A model generated the notes under the pieces. The model worked only from the letters and a program-made list of their open reading frames with translations. It was not told the DNA's origin and did not search any database. Both the position numbers and the translations under genes were made by a program. Shown here piece after piece: positions 24,256 through 33,115 of a DNA stretch of 46,520 nucleotides; position 1 is the stretch's first letter, and each line of letters starts with the position of its first letter. The stretch is from JAAUTS01 sp034440395. GTDB taxonomy: Bacteria > Verrucomicrobiota > Verrucomicrobiia > Methylacidiphilales > JAAUTS01. The stretch is taken from assembly GCA_034440395.1 (NCBI GenBank), contig JAWXBW010000074.1, positions 1-46,520 on the forward strand, written 5' to 3'.

Positions 24256-26400
24256 TTAACCTTTCTTCTGTTCCAAAATCTGAGCCAAAATCTGCGCCGG
24301 CACTTGCTCGAAGTGCGAGGGCTCCATAGAATACGCCGCACGTCCGCGCGACAATGAGCGCAGGGTGTTAACGTAACCGAACATTTCGGCTAAGGGAATA
24401 AGAGCCTGCAACACGCATGCTCCACTCTTGCTCTCCATGGAGTTAATTTTGCCACGACGGCGATTGGCGTCGCCAAGGATATCACCTTGATATTCTTCGG
24501 GGGTGATCACTTCCACCTTCATGATGGGTTCGAGCAAAATGGATGTCGCTTTTTGTAAAGCGTCTTTGAGAGCAAACTGGGCGGCTAACTTAAAGGCCAA
24601 CTCGTTAGAATCGACGTCATGATAAGAACCGTCCAAAATATTCACTTCGATATCGATAACTTGGCTACCATTGATAACCCCATTGCCTAAGCCTTCTTCG
24701 ACACCCTTTTTGGAAGGTCCGATGTATTCTTTAGGAATGTTACCGCCGACAACTTTACTCTCCACCACGCGGCCTTTGCCACGTTCAAGGGGAATAACTT
24801 CTAAAATAACGTGTCCGTATTGACCGCGTCCACCGGACTGCTTGATCAATTTACCTTCGCCTTGAGCCTTCTTGAGAATCGTTTCACGATAGGCAATCTG
24901 CGGCGCACCCGCATTGGTTTGGACATTAAACTCACGGCTTAAACGGTCGCAAATAATTTCCAAATGCAACTCGCCCATGCCCTTAATAATGGTCTGACCC
25001 GTTTCTTCATTCGTCTGCACCATGAAGGTAGGGTCTTCTTCCGCTAAGCGTTGTAAACCTTCACCAAGCTTTTCACGATCACCCTTAGTCTTAGGCTCAA
25101 TTGCCATACTGATAACGGGCTCAGGGAAGGAAGGTGGTTCGAGCACAATGGAGAAATCTTCATCCACCAAGGTATCCCCTGTGCGAATGTCTTTCATGCC
25201 AACCGTGGCTGCAATGTCACCGGCAAAAACAGTCTCAACTTCTTCGCGCTTATCAGCTTGGATCTGAATAATACGGCTGACGCGCTCACGCTTGTTCGTG
25301 CGAGGATTGTAAATAGTGTCACCCTTACTGAGCTTGCCAGAATAGACCCGGAAGAAAATGAGCTTACCAACGAAAGGATCTGACCAAAGCTTGAAAGCTA
25401 GACCGCAGAATTTATGGTCATCCTTAGCAGGCGCTTCAACCTTGGTTTCAGGTGCATCAGGATCTAATCCCACAGCGGCCGGAATATCAAGAGGTCCAGG
25501 TAAATAATCAATAACCGCATCAATCAAAGCCTGCACACCCTTATTCTTAAAAGCGGAACCTCCTACGACGGGCACGATTTCATTAATCAGAACCAAGCGA
25601 CGAATAGCGAGCTTTAATTCCGCAATAGAAGGCGTCTTCTCTTCAAGGAACATTGTGCCAATTAAATCATCCTTATCCGCCACCGCTTCAATCAAATCCG
25701 CTAAAGCTTTTTCGGCCATGGGCTTGAGTTCCGCAGGAATCTCCTCAATATTGTAAGTAGAACCCAAGGTGCCGTCATCAGTGTAAACAATAGCTTTTTG
25801 GTTGAGAACGTCGATCTGTCCCTTCAGCGTGTCTTCTTTACCAAGAGGAATCAAAACAGGCCACGCATTCGCACCCAGCTTTTCGCGCATTTCTTTAACA
25901 GCATTATCAAAATTAGCACCCGTACGATCCATCTTGTTCACGAAAGCAACGCGGGGAACATTGTATTTCGTAGCCTGACGCCAAACTGTTTCCGACTGGG
26001 GCTGCACACCAGCCACACCACAGAACACAGCAACAGCTCCATCTAAAACCCGTAAAGAACGCTCAACTTCTGCCGTAAAATCGACGTGGCCAGGGGTATC
26101 AATAATGTTAACGCGGTTTTTCGTGTTTTCGAAAGTCTTGAAAATACCCTCTTCCGCCTTACAAGGCCAGAAACAAGTCGTAGCAGCCGACGTGATCGTA
26201 ATACCACGCTCGCGCTCCTGCTCCATCCAGTCCGTCACAGTCGTGCCTTCATGCACTTCACCGATTTTATGGATCATGCCGGTGTAGAAAAGAATACGCT
26301 CCGTCAATGTGGTTTTACCCGCATCAATGTGCGCGCAAATACCGATATTGCGGGTTCTCTCTAAAGTATAAGCTCTAACTGGTGCTGCTGCTGCTGCCAT
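24256..26400 (-). CDS. fusA: elongation factor G
   Basis: GTPase that drives translocation and, with RRF, ribosome recycling. At 714 residues it has normal length. G1 is AHIDAGKTT (about residues 23-31), the switch-I threonine is in RERGITITSAA, G3 is DTPGHVDF and G4 is NKMDRTGA. Domains II to V follow, with the domain IV GGRGQYGHVILEV motif. No second fusA-like gene is in the window. Confidence 0.99.
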   Translation of the reverse strand: MAAAAAPVRAYTLERTRNIGICAHIDAGKTTLTERILFYTGMIHKIGEVHEGTTVTDWMEQERERGITITSAATTCFWPCKAEEGIFKTFENTKNRVNIIDTPGHVDFTAEVERSLRVLDGAVAVFCGVAGVQPQSETVWRQATKYNVPRVAFVNKMDRTGANFDNAVKEMREKLGANAWPVLIPLGKEDTLKGQIDVLNQKAIVYTDDGTLGSTYNIEEIPAELKPMAEKALADLIEAVADKDDLIGTMFLEEKTPSIAELKLAIRRLVLINEIVPVVGGSAFKNKGVQALIDAVIDYLPGPLDIPAAVGLDPDAPETKVEAPAKDDHKFCGLAFKLWSDPFVGKLIFFRVYSGKLSKGDTIYNPRTNKRERVSRIIQIQADKREEVETVFAGDIAATVGMKDIRTGDTLVDEDFSIVLEPPSFPEPVISMAIEPKTKGDREKLGEGLQRLAEEDPTFMVQTNEETGQTIIKGMGELHLEIICDRLSREFNVQTNAGAPQIAYRETILKKAQGEGKLIKQSGGRGQYGHVILEVIPLERGKGRVVESKVVGGNIPKEYIGPSKKGVEEGLGNGVINGSQVIDIEVNILDGSYHDVDSNELAFKLAAQFALKDALQKATSILLEPIMKVEVITPEEYQGDILGDANRRRGKINSMESKSGACVLQALIPLAEMFGYVNTLRSLSRGRAAYSMEPSHFEQVPAQILAQILEQKKG

Positions 26401-26431
26401 AAAAATATTTAATTAAAAATGAACAAGGTTC

Positions 26432-26905
26432 TTACCAACGTAAATGAGCGAAAGCCTTGTTAGCTTGCGCCATGCGATGCACATCATCGCGTTTCTTGAT
26501 TGCGTTACCCTGTCCAGCGGCAGCTTCCTTGATTTCAAAGGCCAGAGCCTTTGGCATCGGAGTGCCCTTACGACCTGAAGCATAACCAACCAACCAACGA
26601 ACCGCTAAAGCCAACTGACGCTCAGGAGTCACTTCCATCGGGACTTGATACGTGGCACCACCAACACGGCGGGACTTCACTTCAAGACGCGGCTTAATGT
26701 TGTCCATGGCCTTTTCAAGAATTTCTAGAGGATTCCCCTCTTTCTTACCTTCATTCACTTTTTCAATAGCGGAATAAACGATACGACGAGCCGTGTTCTT
26801 CTTACCATCACGCATGACAATGTTAACCAAAGCGGTTACCATCGGGGTTTCATACATCGGATCGTTAGGGATTGTGCGCTTAGTAGCTTGTCTTCTGCGT
26901 GCCAT
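26432..26905 (-). CDS. rpsG: 30S ribosomal protein S7
   Basis: Nucleates the 30S head and contacts E-site tRNA. The 157 residues contain KLVNIVMRDGKKN-type VTALVNIVMRDGKKNTARRI, the VGGATYQVP motif and the closing RMAQANKAFAHLRW. It is ordinary in length and position, 38 bp after rpsL. Confidence 0.98.
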   Translation of the reverse strand: MARRRQATKRTIPNDPMYETPMVTALVNIVMRDGKKNTARRIVYSAIEKVNEGKKEGNPLEILEKAMDNIKPRLEVKSRRVGGATYQVPMEVTPERQLALAVRWLVGYASGRKGTPMPKALAFEIKEAAAGQGNAIKKRDDVHRMAQANKAFAHLRW

Positions 26906-26943
26906 AGTCGTATTTGATTAAAAAGTTACAGGATTATTAAAAG

Positions 26944-27375
26944 TTATTTCTTGGCAGCTTTAGCGGCATCAGCAGCGCCTTTTTTAGGCTTCTTGACACC
27001 ATACTTACTGCGGGAAACGTTACGGGGAAGCTTGTTTGTATTGCTAGGTCCGACCGCTCCGAGAGAATCGAGCGTGCCACGAACGATGTGATAACGCACA
27101 CCAGGCAAATCTTTGACACGACCACCACGAACAAGAACGATGGAGTGCTCCTGAAGGTTGTGACCTTCACCCATAATATAAGCGATAACTTCCTGACCAT
27201 TCGTTAAGCGCACTTTAGCGACTTTACGAAGAGCTGAGTTTGGCTTCTTAGGCGTGCGGGTCATGACCTGCACACATACTCCACGACGTTGAGGACAGTT
27301 CACTAAGGCAGGAGCCTTGGTGCTTCTCTTCATCGCTGTTCTTCCCTTACGGACAAGCTGGTTGATCGTCGGCAT
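26944..27375 (-). CDS. rpsL: 30S ribosomal protein S12
   Basis: Decoding-centre protein and first gene of the 18.8-kb ribosomal operon. The 143 residues include TPKKPNSALRKVAKVRL and GGRVKDLPGVRYH. The lysines equivalent to E. coli K43 and K88 are wild type, so no streptomycin-resistance change is visible. A short Ala/Lys-rich tail is added at the C-terminus. A terminator-like hairpin lies 45 to 81 nt upstream of the start codon. Confidence 0.98.
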   Translation of the reverse strand: MPTINQLVRKGRTAMKRSTKAPALVNCPQRRGVCVQVMTRTPKKPNSALRKVAKVRLTNGQEVIAYIMGEGHNLQEHSIVLVRGGRVKDLPGVRYHIVRGTLDSLGAVGPSNTNKLPRNVSRSKYGVKKPKKGAADAAKAAKK

Positions 27376-27419
27376 CTTAAAAACTTTCGTTAATTTCGTT
27401 ATCGTTTATCCCAAAATGC

Positions 27420-27456
27420 AAAAAGCACGCGTGGCGAAAAGGGCCATGCGTGCTTT
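27420..27456 (-). promoter_or_regulatory. terminator-like hairpin in the rpsL leader (candidate attenuator)
   Basis: Bases 27422-27435 pair with 27443-27456 over 14 bp, including one G-T pair, around a 7-nt loop. Read on the minus strand, the stem is followed by five T residues (27424-27420), 45 nt before the rpsL start. No minus-strand gene lies upstream that would need a terminator, so premature termination of the ribosomal operon message is the simplest reading. A weak upstream promoter (TTGCAT at 27611-27606, 16 bp, TATGTT at 27589-27584) would place it inside the leader. Confidence 0.55.
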
Positions 27457-27790
27457 GAGTCTCGTGAGAGACGGCACCACTCGCATGGAGGACGATAAAG
27501 TTGTCTTTTCAGACCCTCAACCGTCACACGCCTTTGCATTACTGACTTACATCAGCATCTCATTTAAGAGAAAGGGAAATGAAAACATAAAGATTCTAAA
27601 AAAAGATGCAAGGGATATTTTATAAAAAGATAATTAATTTTTGATAACCGCTTTACGCCGCTTTTTACCTCACAAGAAACAACAGTCACGCCCTCTTGCC
27701 TGCAACCTATTTTTTCGCTCGAGCGCAGCTTTACCTATTTGTACTGACTTTTTTAGCTTCACTGATAGGTTAAAAATCAACGTTCGCTCT
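27457..27790. other. divergent gap between rpsL and the repeat-protein gene
   Basis: The region should carry promoters for both the ribosomal operon (minus) and the repeat-protein gene (plus). A second small hairpin (27459-27472, GUGA loop on the plus strand) sits beside the larger one. 27560-27640 is strongly AT-rich. A frame on the plus strand joins the repeat gene from a TTG at 27641, but its sequence is unlike a protein N-terminus. No separate gene is seen. Confidence 0.45.
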
Positions 27791-29710
27791 ATGAATAAAT
27801 GGGTCATAGTTTTAACCACCACGGGAGTCGCCGCCTTAGTTCTAGGTTACGCCTTGGGTCACTACGTTTTACCGCCATCTTCCGCAAGATCTCCTGCTAC
27901 ATCATTAACAAATCAGCACTCCTCCCTCTCCCCTAGTAATCAGTTAAACTCAGACGGCAGCCCCACTAAAAAAAATCCTTCTGCCGAGAAAGCAACGAAA
28001 GCTCGCACTCTCGCTTCCATCATTAGGGGAAATGATAGCTCCTTCCGTAAATCCAAAGAGCTTTACCTTTATGCCGATACACTCAAGGCGGAAGATATGC
28101 CTAGTGTCATCAAGGAATTAGAAGGCACGGGCCAAGGAGCTGACCGCTTCATTATTTCCAACGTGCTTTTCGCGCGTTGGACCGAGCTAGACCCTGATGC
28201 TGCCTTAGCCTATGTAAGCACTAATACACACCGCTTCAGATCTTTCGTCATGATCTCCAGTGTTTTTGACACGCTTGCCTCTAAGGATATCGAACTCGCC
28301 ATTGCCGCCTCTAAAAAAATCCCTGATGAACACAGCCGTAGTTTGGCATTTGAGTCCGTTCTTACAAAGATGTTTGATACAGATCCTGACCGCGCCCTCC
28401 TGCTTATTAAAGAAAATAGTCTTAAATGCAAGCCCTGGGTTTACAGTAGCGTGTTTGGCGAGTGGGCAAGCAAAGACCCTGTCGCCGCTAGCAAGGCCGC
28501 CCTAGAACTCCCGTCAGGTTCAGCGCGTAAGGAGGCCATAGTAGGTCTAGCCGGCCGGTGGGGCTATGAAGACCCCCATGCCGCCCTAGCTTGGCTTAAC
28601 GCCTTGCCTCCTTCTCCAGAGCGGAGGTCTGGAATCCAACGCATGTTTGAGGGATGGTCAGCCACTGATCCCGTCGCAGCCTCATCGTATCTGGAGAGTC
28701 TGCCCTCAGGTGGTCCTAAAAACGGTATTTTATCTTTCGTTGCTAATCAATTAGCCCGCACCGACATAACTGCCGCTGTTAGTTTAGCGGAAAAAATATC
28801 CGAAGGCACAACTCGCAATAGTACTTTAGAATCCATCTCCCGATTTTGGACTGATACGGATCCTGAAGCCGCCGTAAAATACGGCTCGGCTCTAAGCGAA
28901 GGAAATTTTAAAAATTCATTTCTGCATAAAATTGTCAAGCGTTGGGCCACGAACGATCTGAACTCAGCGCTCACGTGGATCAAAGCCCAGCCAGAAAATA
29001 AAACTAAAACCCAAATGCTTAGCAGCCTAAGCAGCCAATGGGCTGCAGACAATCCGCAAAGCGCCGCTGCCTTTGCCCAAGCCCTACCTCCTGGAGACAA
29101 CCAAACCAGATTCATATATAGCGTAGCTTGGGAATGGGCGCAGAACGAACCCGCTAAAGCCTTAACTTGGGTCAACCAACTCCCTGCCAGTGACGCCAAA
29201 AACGAAGCCCTTTCCACCGTCATGAGACAGTGGGCTGATAATGATTCCAAAGCCGCCGCCACCTATGTTTCTAGCCTTCCTGCTGGAGAGGCTAAGAATG
29301 GAGCCATAGAGTCTGTTGCTTCCCAATGGGCTAACACCAATCCTAGCGCCGCTAGTGAATGGATCTCCACCTTCCCCGAAAGCCCAAAAAAAATTGAGGC
29401 TCTCTCGGAGATTGCTAGGCAATGGGCGAACGGTGACTCCTACAAGGCCTCAGCATGGCTACAACAACTTCCCACGGGCGCCTCGCGCGACGCCGCCATA
29501 AAAAGTTTCACGGATGTAGTCGTTGACTCAGACCCTGAAGGAGCTTACCTCTGGGCCGAAAACATCGCCAGTGCTAAAAACCGCCAAAGCCAAGTCCAAT
29601 CCATCCTTTCCCGCTGGATGGAAGGTAACCCTCAAGCCGCCACAGCCGCCATCCAAAAATCCTCCCTCAGTCCCGAAGCTAAAAATAAATTACTGCAGCC
29701 TAAAAAATAA
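27791..29710 (+). CDS. membrane-anchored helical-repeat protein (32-residue repeats)
   Basis: The ATG at 27791 gives 639 residues. Residues 5-27 are a hydrophobic signal or anchor (VIVLTTTGVAALVLGYALGHY), and about 28-75 is a Ser/Pro-rich disordered linker. Residues 130-639 are about 16 tandem units of 32 residues with consensus W-a-x-x-D/N-P-x-A-A-x-x-W/Y-l-x-x-L-P. From W225 to W609 the register is exactly 32 without slips. Such two-helix units should stack into a solenoid for protein binding outside the cytoplasm. Comparable repeat proteins are frequent in Verrucomicrobia (from memory). No catalytic residues are seen. It stands alone, divergent from the ribosomal operon. Confidence 0.93.
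   Translation: MNKWVIVLTTTGVAALVLGYALGHYVLPPSSARSPATSLTNQHSSLSPSNQLNSDGSPTKKNPSAEKATKARTLASIIRGNDSSFRKSKELYLYADTLKAEDMPSVIKELEGTGQGADRFIISNVLFARWTELDPDAALAYVSTNTHRFRSFVMISSVFDTLASKDIELAIAASKKIPDEHSRSLAFESVLTKMFDTDPDRALLLIKENSLKCKPWVYSSVFGEWASKDPVAASKAALELPSGSARKEAIVGLAGRWGYEDPHAALAWLNALPPSPERRSGIQRMFEGWSATDPVAASSYLESLPSGGPKNGILSFVANQLARTDITAAVSLAEKISEGTTRNSTLESISRFWTDTDPEAAVKYGSALSEGNFKNSFLHKIVKRWATNDLNSALTWIKAQPENKTKTQMLSSLSSQWAADNPQSAAAFAQALPPGDNQTRFIYSVAWEWAQNEPAKALTWVNQLPASDAKNEALSTVMRQWADNDSKAAATYVSSLPAGEAKNGAIESVASQWANTNPSAASEWISTFPESPKKIEALSEIARQWANGDSYKASAWLQQLPTGASRDAAIKSFTDVVVDSDPEGAYLWAENIASAKNRQSQVQSILSRWMEGNPQAATAAIQKSSLSPEAKNKLLQPKK
28178..29707 (+). repeat. about 16 tandem 96-bp coding units (32 aa)
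   Basis: Units begin at residues 130, 162, 194, 225, 257, 289, 321, 353, 385, 417, 449, 481, 513, 545, 577 and 609 of the repeat protein. The first-position Trp is kept in 12 units and replaced by Leu, Met or Val in the others. The DNA copies are diverged, so the array is old rather than a recent amplification. One unit (194-224) is a residue short. Confidence 0.85.
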
Positions 29711-29734
29711 GCGCACTTTCTCAGGCTTTTTTTT
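29702..29734 (+). terminator. possible weak terminator after the repeat-protein gene
   Basis: The A-rich end of the gene with AAGC can pair with GCTT followed by a run of eight T residues at 29727-29734. The core is only 4 bp plus A-T pairs, so this is tentative. Confidence 0.3.
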
Positions 29735-29800
29735 GCGCTAAGAACGCTTTGTGCTTTCCTATTAAGCTTCAACTCGTAAGCATAACATATTCACGTCACT

Positions 29801-32233
29801 ATGGATCCTCTCTTAATAGCACTGCTGCTCGCCCTTGCCCTTCCTTTGGGTTGTGCCCTGCTCATGCCCTTTTGCGTGCGCTTCCTTCGCAGTTCTCTCT
29901 CGTGGACCCTGAGCCTCATTCCCCTGACCTGCTTCCTCCTGATAACATGGGTAGCCTGGAAAACCGCAGACCAGCCCCAGGTTGTCGTAGGGCTCCCTTG
30001 GGTTCCCAGTCTCGGTGTTAATCTCACCTTTCTCATCGACGGCTTGTCCCTCTTTTTTGGTCTCATCGTCACCGGTATCGGCACCCTAATTTTCTTTTAC
30101 GCCCGCGCTTATTTCCAAGGAGATCACGAGACACCGCTAGGCCGTTTTTACGCTTATTTACTACTCTTCATGGTCGCCATGCTCGGCACCGTCTTTGCTG
30201 GCAATCTGATCTCTCTCTTTATTTTTTGGGAACTCACTGGCATCGCCTCCTTCCTCCTCATCGGTTTTTCCCATGATAAAGAAAGCTCCCGCTCTGGAGC
30301 GCGCATGGCTCTCCTTATCACAGGTCTCACGGGTCTTATCATGCTCATAGGCATTATCATGCTCGGCCTCAACGCGCAGACTTGGGATCTCGCTCCCATT
30401 CTCAATTCCGATTTTAGCCAATACTCAAATAGCCCATGGTTTAACGCCGCTCTCGTTCTCATTTTCCTCGGAGCTATGGGTAAGTCCGCCCAATTTCCCT
30501 TCCACTTCTGGCTCCCCAACGCCATGGCAGCTCCCACCCCCGTCAGCGCCTACCTTCATTCCGCCACCATGGTCAAACTCGGTGTTTTCCTCTGCGCCCG
30601 CATCTTTCCCATCTTCCACGATGCCACACTATGGTTCACCTTGCTTTGCTCCATCGGCTTCGGCACCATGCTGCTCGCCGCATGGATGGCTCTACGCTCT
30701 CATGACCTCAAAGCCATCCTCGCCTTCTCCACCGTCAGCCAGCTCGGTTTCCTCATCGGCTTCTACGGTTTAGGCTCCAGCGTCGGCGTCCGTTTTGACT
30801 TCGTCCACATCATGAGCCATGCCTGCTATAAAGCCTGCCTGTTCATGATCGTCGGCATCATCGACCACTCCTGTGGCGTCCGCGACATCCGCCAACTCGG
30901 TGGCCTCTGGAAAAAAGCTCCATGGCTAGGCGGTGCTTGCCTCATCGCCTGCGCCAGCATGGCGGGCATCCCAGGCACCATTGGCTTTATCAGTAAGGAA
31001 CTCATGCTCATCGACCTCTTTGCCGTTCTGGACAAACACGGTGCCAGCGTCTGGCTCCTCCTCCTTCTCGTCCTGATCGCTTCCATCCTAAAAATAGCCT
31101 TCTCCGCCCGTATTTTCCTCCACCTCTTTCGTGGGTCCGAAACCGAAACCGTCCGCCACCACTGGCACGCTCCCAGCGCAGCCATCCAAGTGCCTCCCCT
31201 CATCCTCGCCACTCTCATTCTTACCCTCGGCTTCTTCCCCGGCCTTCTCGATCACCCCCTTCGTAGCCTCCATGTCCTAGGTCTTCATGATGAAACTGGT
31301 GCCGATCTCGCTCTTTGGCACGGCTTCACCAAAGAACTCGTATTAAGCCTCAGCCTCGTAGCTCTCGGCGCCCTCCTCTACTCCCGACTCCAAGCCAAAG
31401 GATGGAAACTCGAAATCCCGCTCTGGGCACGTTTTGATTTGTTTTTTGAAAAGGGCATCCACCTCTTTAATTCCTTCACTAAAAAAAGTACCGCCCTCCT
31501 GAGTTCCGATCAACCCCTTCACTACATACCCATCATACTGATCACCCTCCTCACCTTCATGGCCTTCCCCCTCGCTACCGCCTGTCACCAATGGGGTCCC
31601 GAGATCCTCGCTCAAACCCGCCTCTGGCAACCCGACCTCCTTCGCTCCCTCACCGTTCTCTTCATCCTCATTTCCGCCTGCGGTCTCGTGACCCTAAAAC
31701 GCTGGCCCCAACAACTCCTCTGCCTCTCCGCCATCGGCTTCCTCGTCACCCTCTACTTCATTCTTTACCGCGCCCCCGACCTTGCCTTAACCCAAATCCT
31801 CATCGAATCCGCTCTTATCCTCATGATCCTTCTGCTCCTAGCCCGCTTTCCTGGCCAAGCCTATGCTGCCGAGCACCGCCCCCCCACCGCACCTATTCGT
31901 AAAGTTCTCCCCATGCTTGTCGCCCTTAGCTCTGGACTCATGGTTACACTTTTCCTTCTCCTCGCCTCCGTTAAAAATCCTGACCAGTCCATCGGCTCCC
32001 TATATCTTGAACAAACCCTTCCCCTTGCTAAAGGCTCTAACGCTGTCAACACCATCATCATCGACTTCCGCAGCCTCGATACTTTGGGAGAGATTTCCGT
32101 TCTGCTCATCGCCGTGCTCGCCGCCATCGGCCTTATCATGCGCTACCGTCGCACTCCACACGAACGCACCCAAGCCGCCCACGGCCCCGCTGGCTTTGGC
32201 CTCCCGTCGTTTAAAAATAAGGAGCTTCCATGA
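29801..32233 (+). CDS. mrpA: Mrp Na+/H+ antiporter subunit A
   Basis: Largest subunit of the multi-subunit cation/proton antiporter in the inner membrane, homologous to the NuoL family. The 810 residues form many transmembrane helices. The TM5 glutamate E144 (FWELTGIASF) and the proton-path residues K228 (GAMGKSAQFPFHFWLP), H253 and K259 (YLHSATMVKLG) are conserved. The C-terminal part, from about residue 600, matches the MrpA-specific extension. It starts a seven-gene operon and overlaps mrpB by 4 bp (ATGA). No good ribosome-binding site is visible before the ATG. Confidence 0.97.
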   Translation: MDPLLIALLLALALPLGCALLMPFCVRFLRSSLSWTLSLIPLTCFLLITWVAWKTADQPQVVVGLPWVPSLGVNLTFLIDGLSLFFGLIVTGIGTLIFFYARAYFQGDHETPLGRFYAYLLLFMVAMLGTVFAGNLISLFIFWELTGIASFLLIGFSHDKESSRSGARMALLITGLTGLIMLIGIIMLGLNAQTWDLAPILNSDFSQYSNSPWFNAALVLIFLGAMGKSAQFPFHFWLPNAMAAPTPVSAYLHSATMVKLGVFLCARIFPIFHDATLWFTLLCSIGFGTMLLAAWMALRSHDLKAILAFSTVSQLGFLIGFYGLGSSVGVRFDFVHIMSHACYKACLFMIVGIIDHSCGVRDIRQLGGLWKKAPWLGGACLIACASMAGIPGTIGFISKELMLIDLFAVLDKHGASVWLLLLLVLIASILKIAFSARIFLHLFRGSETETVRHHWHAPSAAIQVPPLILATLILTLGFFPGLLDHPLRSLHVLGLHDETGADLALWHGFTKELVLSLSLVALGALLYSRLQAKGWKLEIPLWARFDLFFEKGIHLFNSFTKKSTALLSSDQPLHYIPIILITLLTFMAFPLATACHQWGPEILAQTRLWQPDLLRSLTVLFILISACGLVTLKRWPQQLLCLSAIGFLVTLYFILYRAPDLALTQILIESALILMILLLLARFPGQAYAAEHRPPTAPIRKVLPMLVALSSGLMVTLFLLLASVKNPDQSIGSLYLEQTLPLAKGSNAVNTIIIDFRSLDTLGEISVLLIAVLAAIGLIMRYRRTPHERTQAAHGPAGFGLPSFKNKELP

Positions 32234-32769
32234 AAAATCCCAACTCCTTCCTCTTAAAATCCACCACGGGCCCCATCTTCTTTATCGCCATTCTGTTTTC
32301 CATCTACCTCCTCCTCCGTGGCCATAATCTACCCGGCGGCGGCTTTATCGGAGGCCTCGCTATCTCCGTTGCCATCCTCCTGCATGGCCTAGCTCACGGC
32401 TTCGATCACATGGAAAAACAAATGAAACTCGACCCCATCCAACTGGCCGCCCTTGGCCTACTTTTAGCTCTCCTCACTGGCTTAGCCCCCATCTTTTTTG
32501 GTCGCCCCTTCTTTGAACACTACAACACCTACCTCCAGCTTCCCTATCTAGGATCTGTCCCCATCGGCACCCCACTAACCTACGACCTAGGCGTTTATCT
32601 TTTAGTCGTCGGTATCACCACAAAAGTCATCTTTATTATGGCGCGCTCCACCTCAGGCCGCTGCGGTCTTTTACCCCCAGAAGTGCCTCACTACTCCAGC
32701 CTGCACGAGACGGCCATAGAACCTCCGATCAATACGCCTCAACCTCAGGAACCTCCCCATGCAACTTGA
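32230..32769 (+). CDS. mrpB: Mrp antiporter subunit B
   Basis: Small membrane subunit of 179 residues with four predicted helices. The family motif LRGHNLPGGGFIGGL lies near residue 29, followed by TYDLGVYLLVVGI. A proline-rich cytoplasmic tail of about 30 residues follows the last helix. The stop overlaps mrpC by 11 bp, so translation is coupled through the operon. Confidence 0.95.
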   Translation: MKNPNSFLLKSTTGPIFFIAILFSIYLLLRGHNLPGGGFIGGLAISVAILLHGLAHGFDHMEKQMKLDPIQLAALGLLLALLTGLAPIFFGRPFFEHYNTYLQLPYLGSVPIGTPLTYDLGVYLLVVGITTKVIFIMARSTSGRCGLLPPEVPHYSSLHETAIEPPINTPQPQEPPHAT

Positions 32770-33115
32770 CACCGCTCTCCTCGTGGGAGTCCTCTTCGGT
32801 CTCTCCATCTACCTGATCTTGCTGCGTAGCTTCGTCCAGATACTGTTCGGCTTTACTCTGCTCTCGACCTCGGTTAATCTCTTCCTTCTCGCCACCTCAG
32901 GCTCCCCTGACGGTAAAACCGTTCCGATCATCGGCGCAGGCCCTAACCCCGTCGATCCCCTTCCCCAAGCCCTTATCCTCACTGCCATAGTCATAAGCTT
33001 CGGCGTCACCGCTTACCTCGTTGTACTCCTCTACCGCATCTTCCTTGACCACGACACTATCGACGCTCAAGACCTCTTTCATCCCCCTAAAAAAACAGAC
33101 GATAACTCCCCATGA
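32759..33115 (+). CDS. mrpC: Mrp antiporter subunit C
   Basis: NuoK-like subunit of 118 residues with three predicted helices. It shows GLSIYLILLRSFVQILFGFT, the periplasmic loop with DPLPQALILTAIVISFG and a charged tail. It overlaps mrpB by 11 bp and mrpD by 4 bp. Confidence 0.96.
   Translation: MQLDTALLVGVLFGLSIYLILLRSFVQILFGFTLLSTSVNLFLLATSGSPDGKTVPIIGAGPNPVDPLPQALILTAIVISFGVTAYLVVLLYRIFLDHDTIDAQDLFHPPKKTDDNSP

Noticed and set aside
28747..29262. 171-residue minus-strand ORF
   Set aside because: It is a shadow of the regular repeat gene, whose repeated codons keep the opposite strand open.
30826..31218. 130-residue minus-strand ORF opposite mrpA
   Set aside because: Shadow of a membrane protein gene; the Arg-rich translation is typical of antisense frames.
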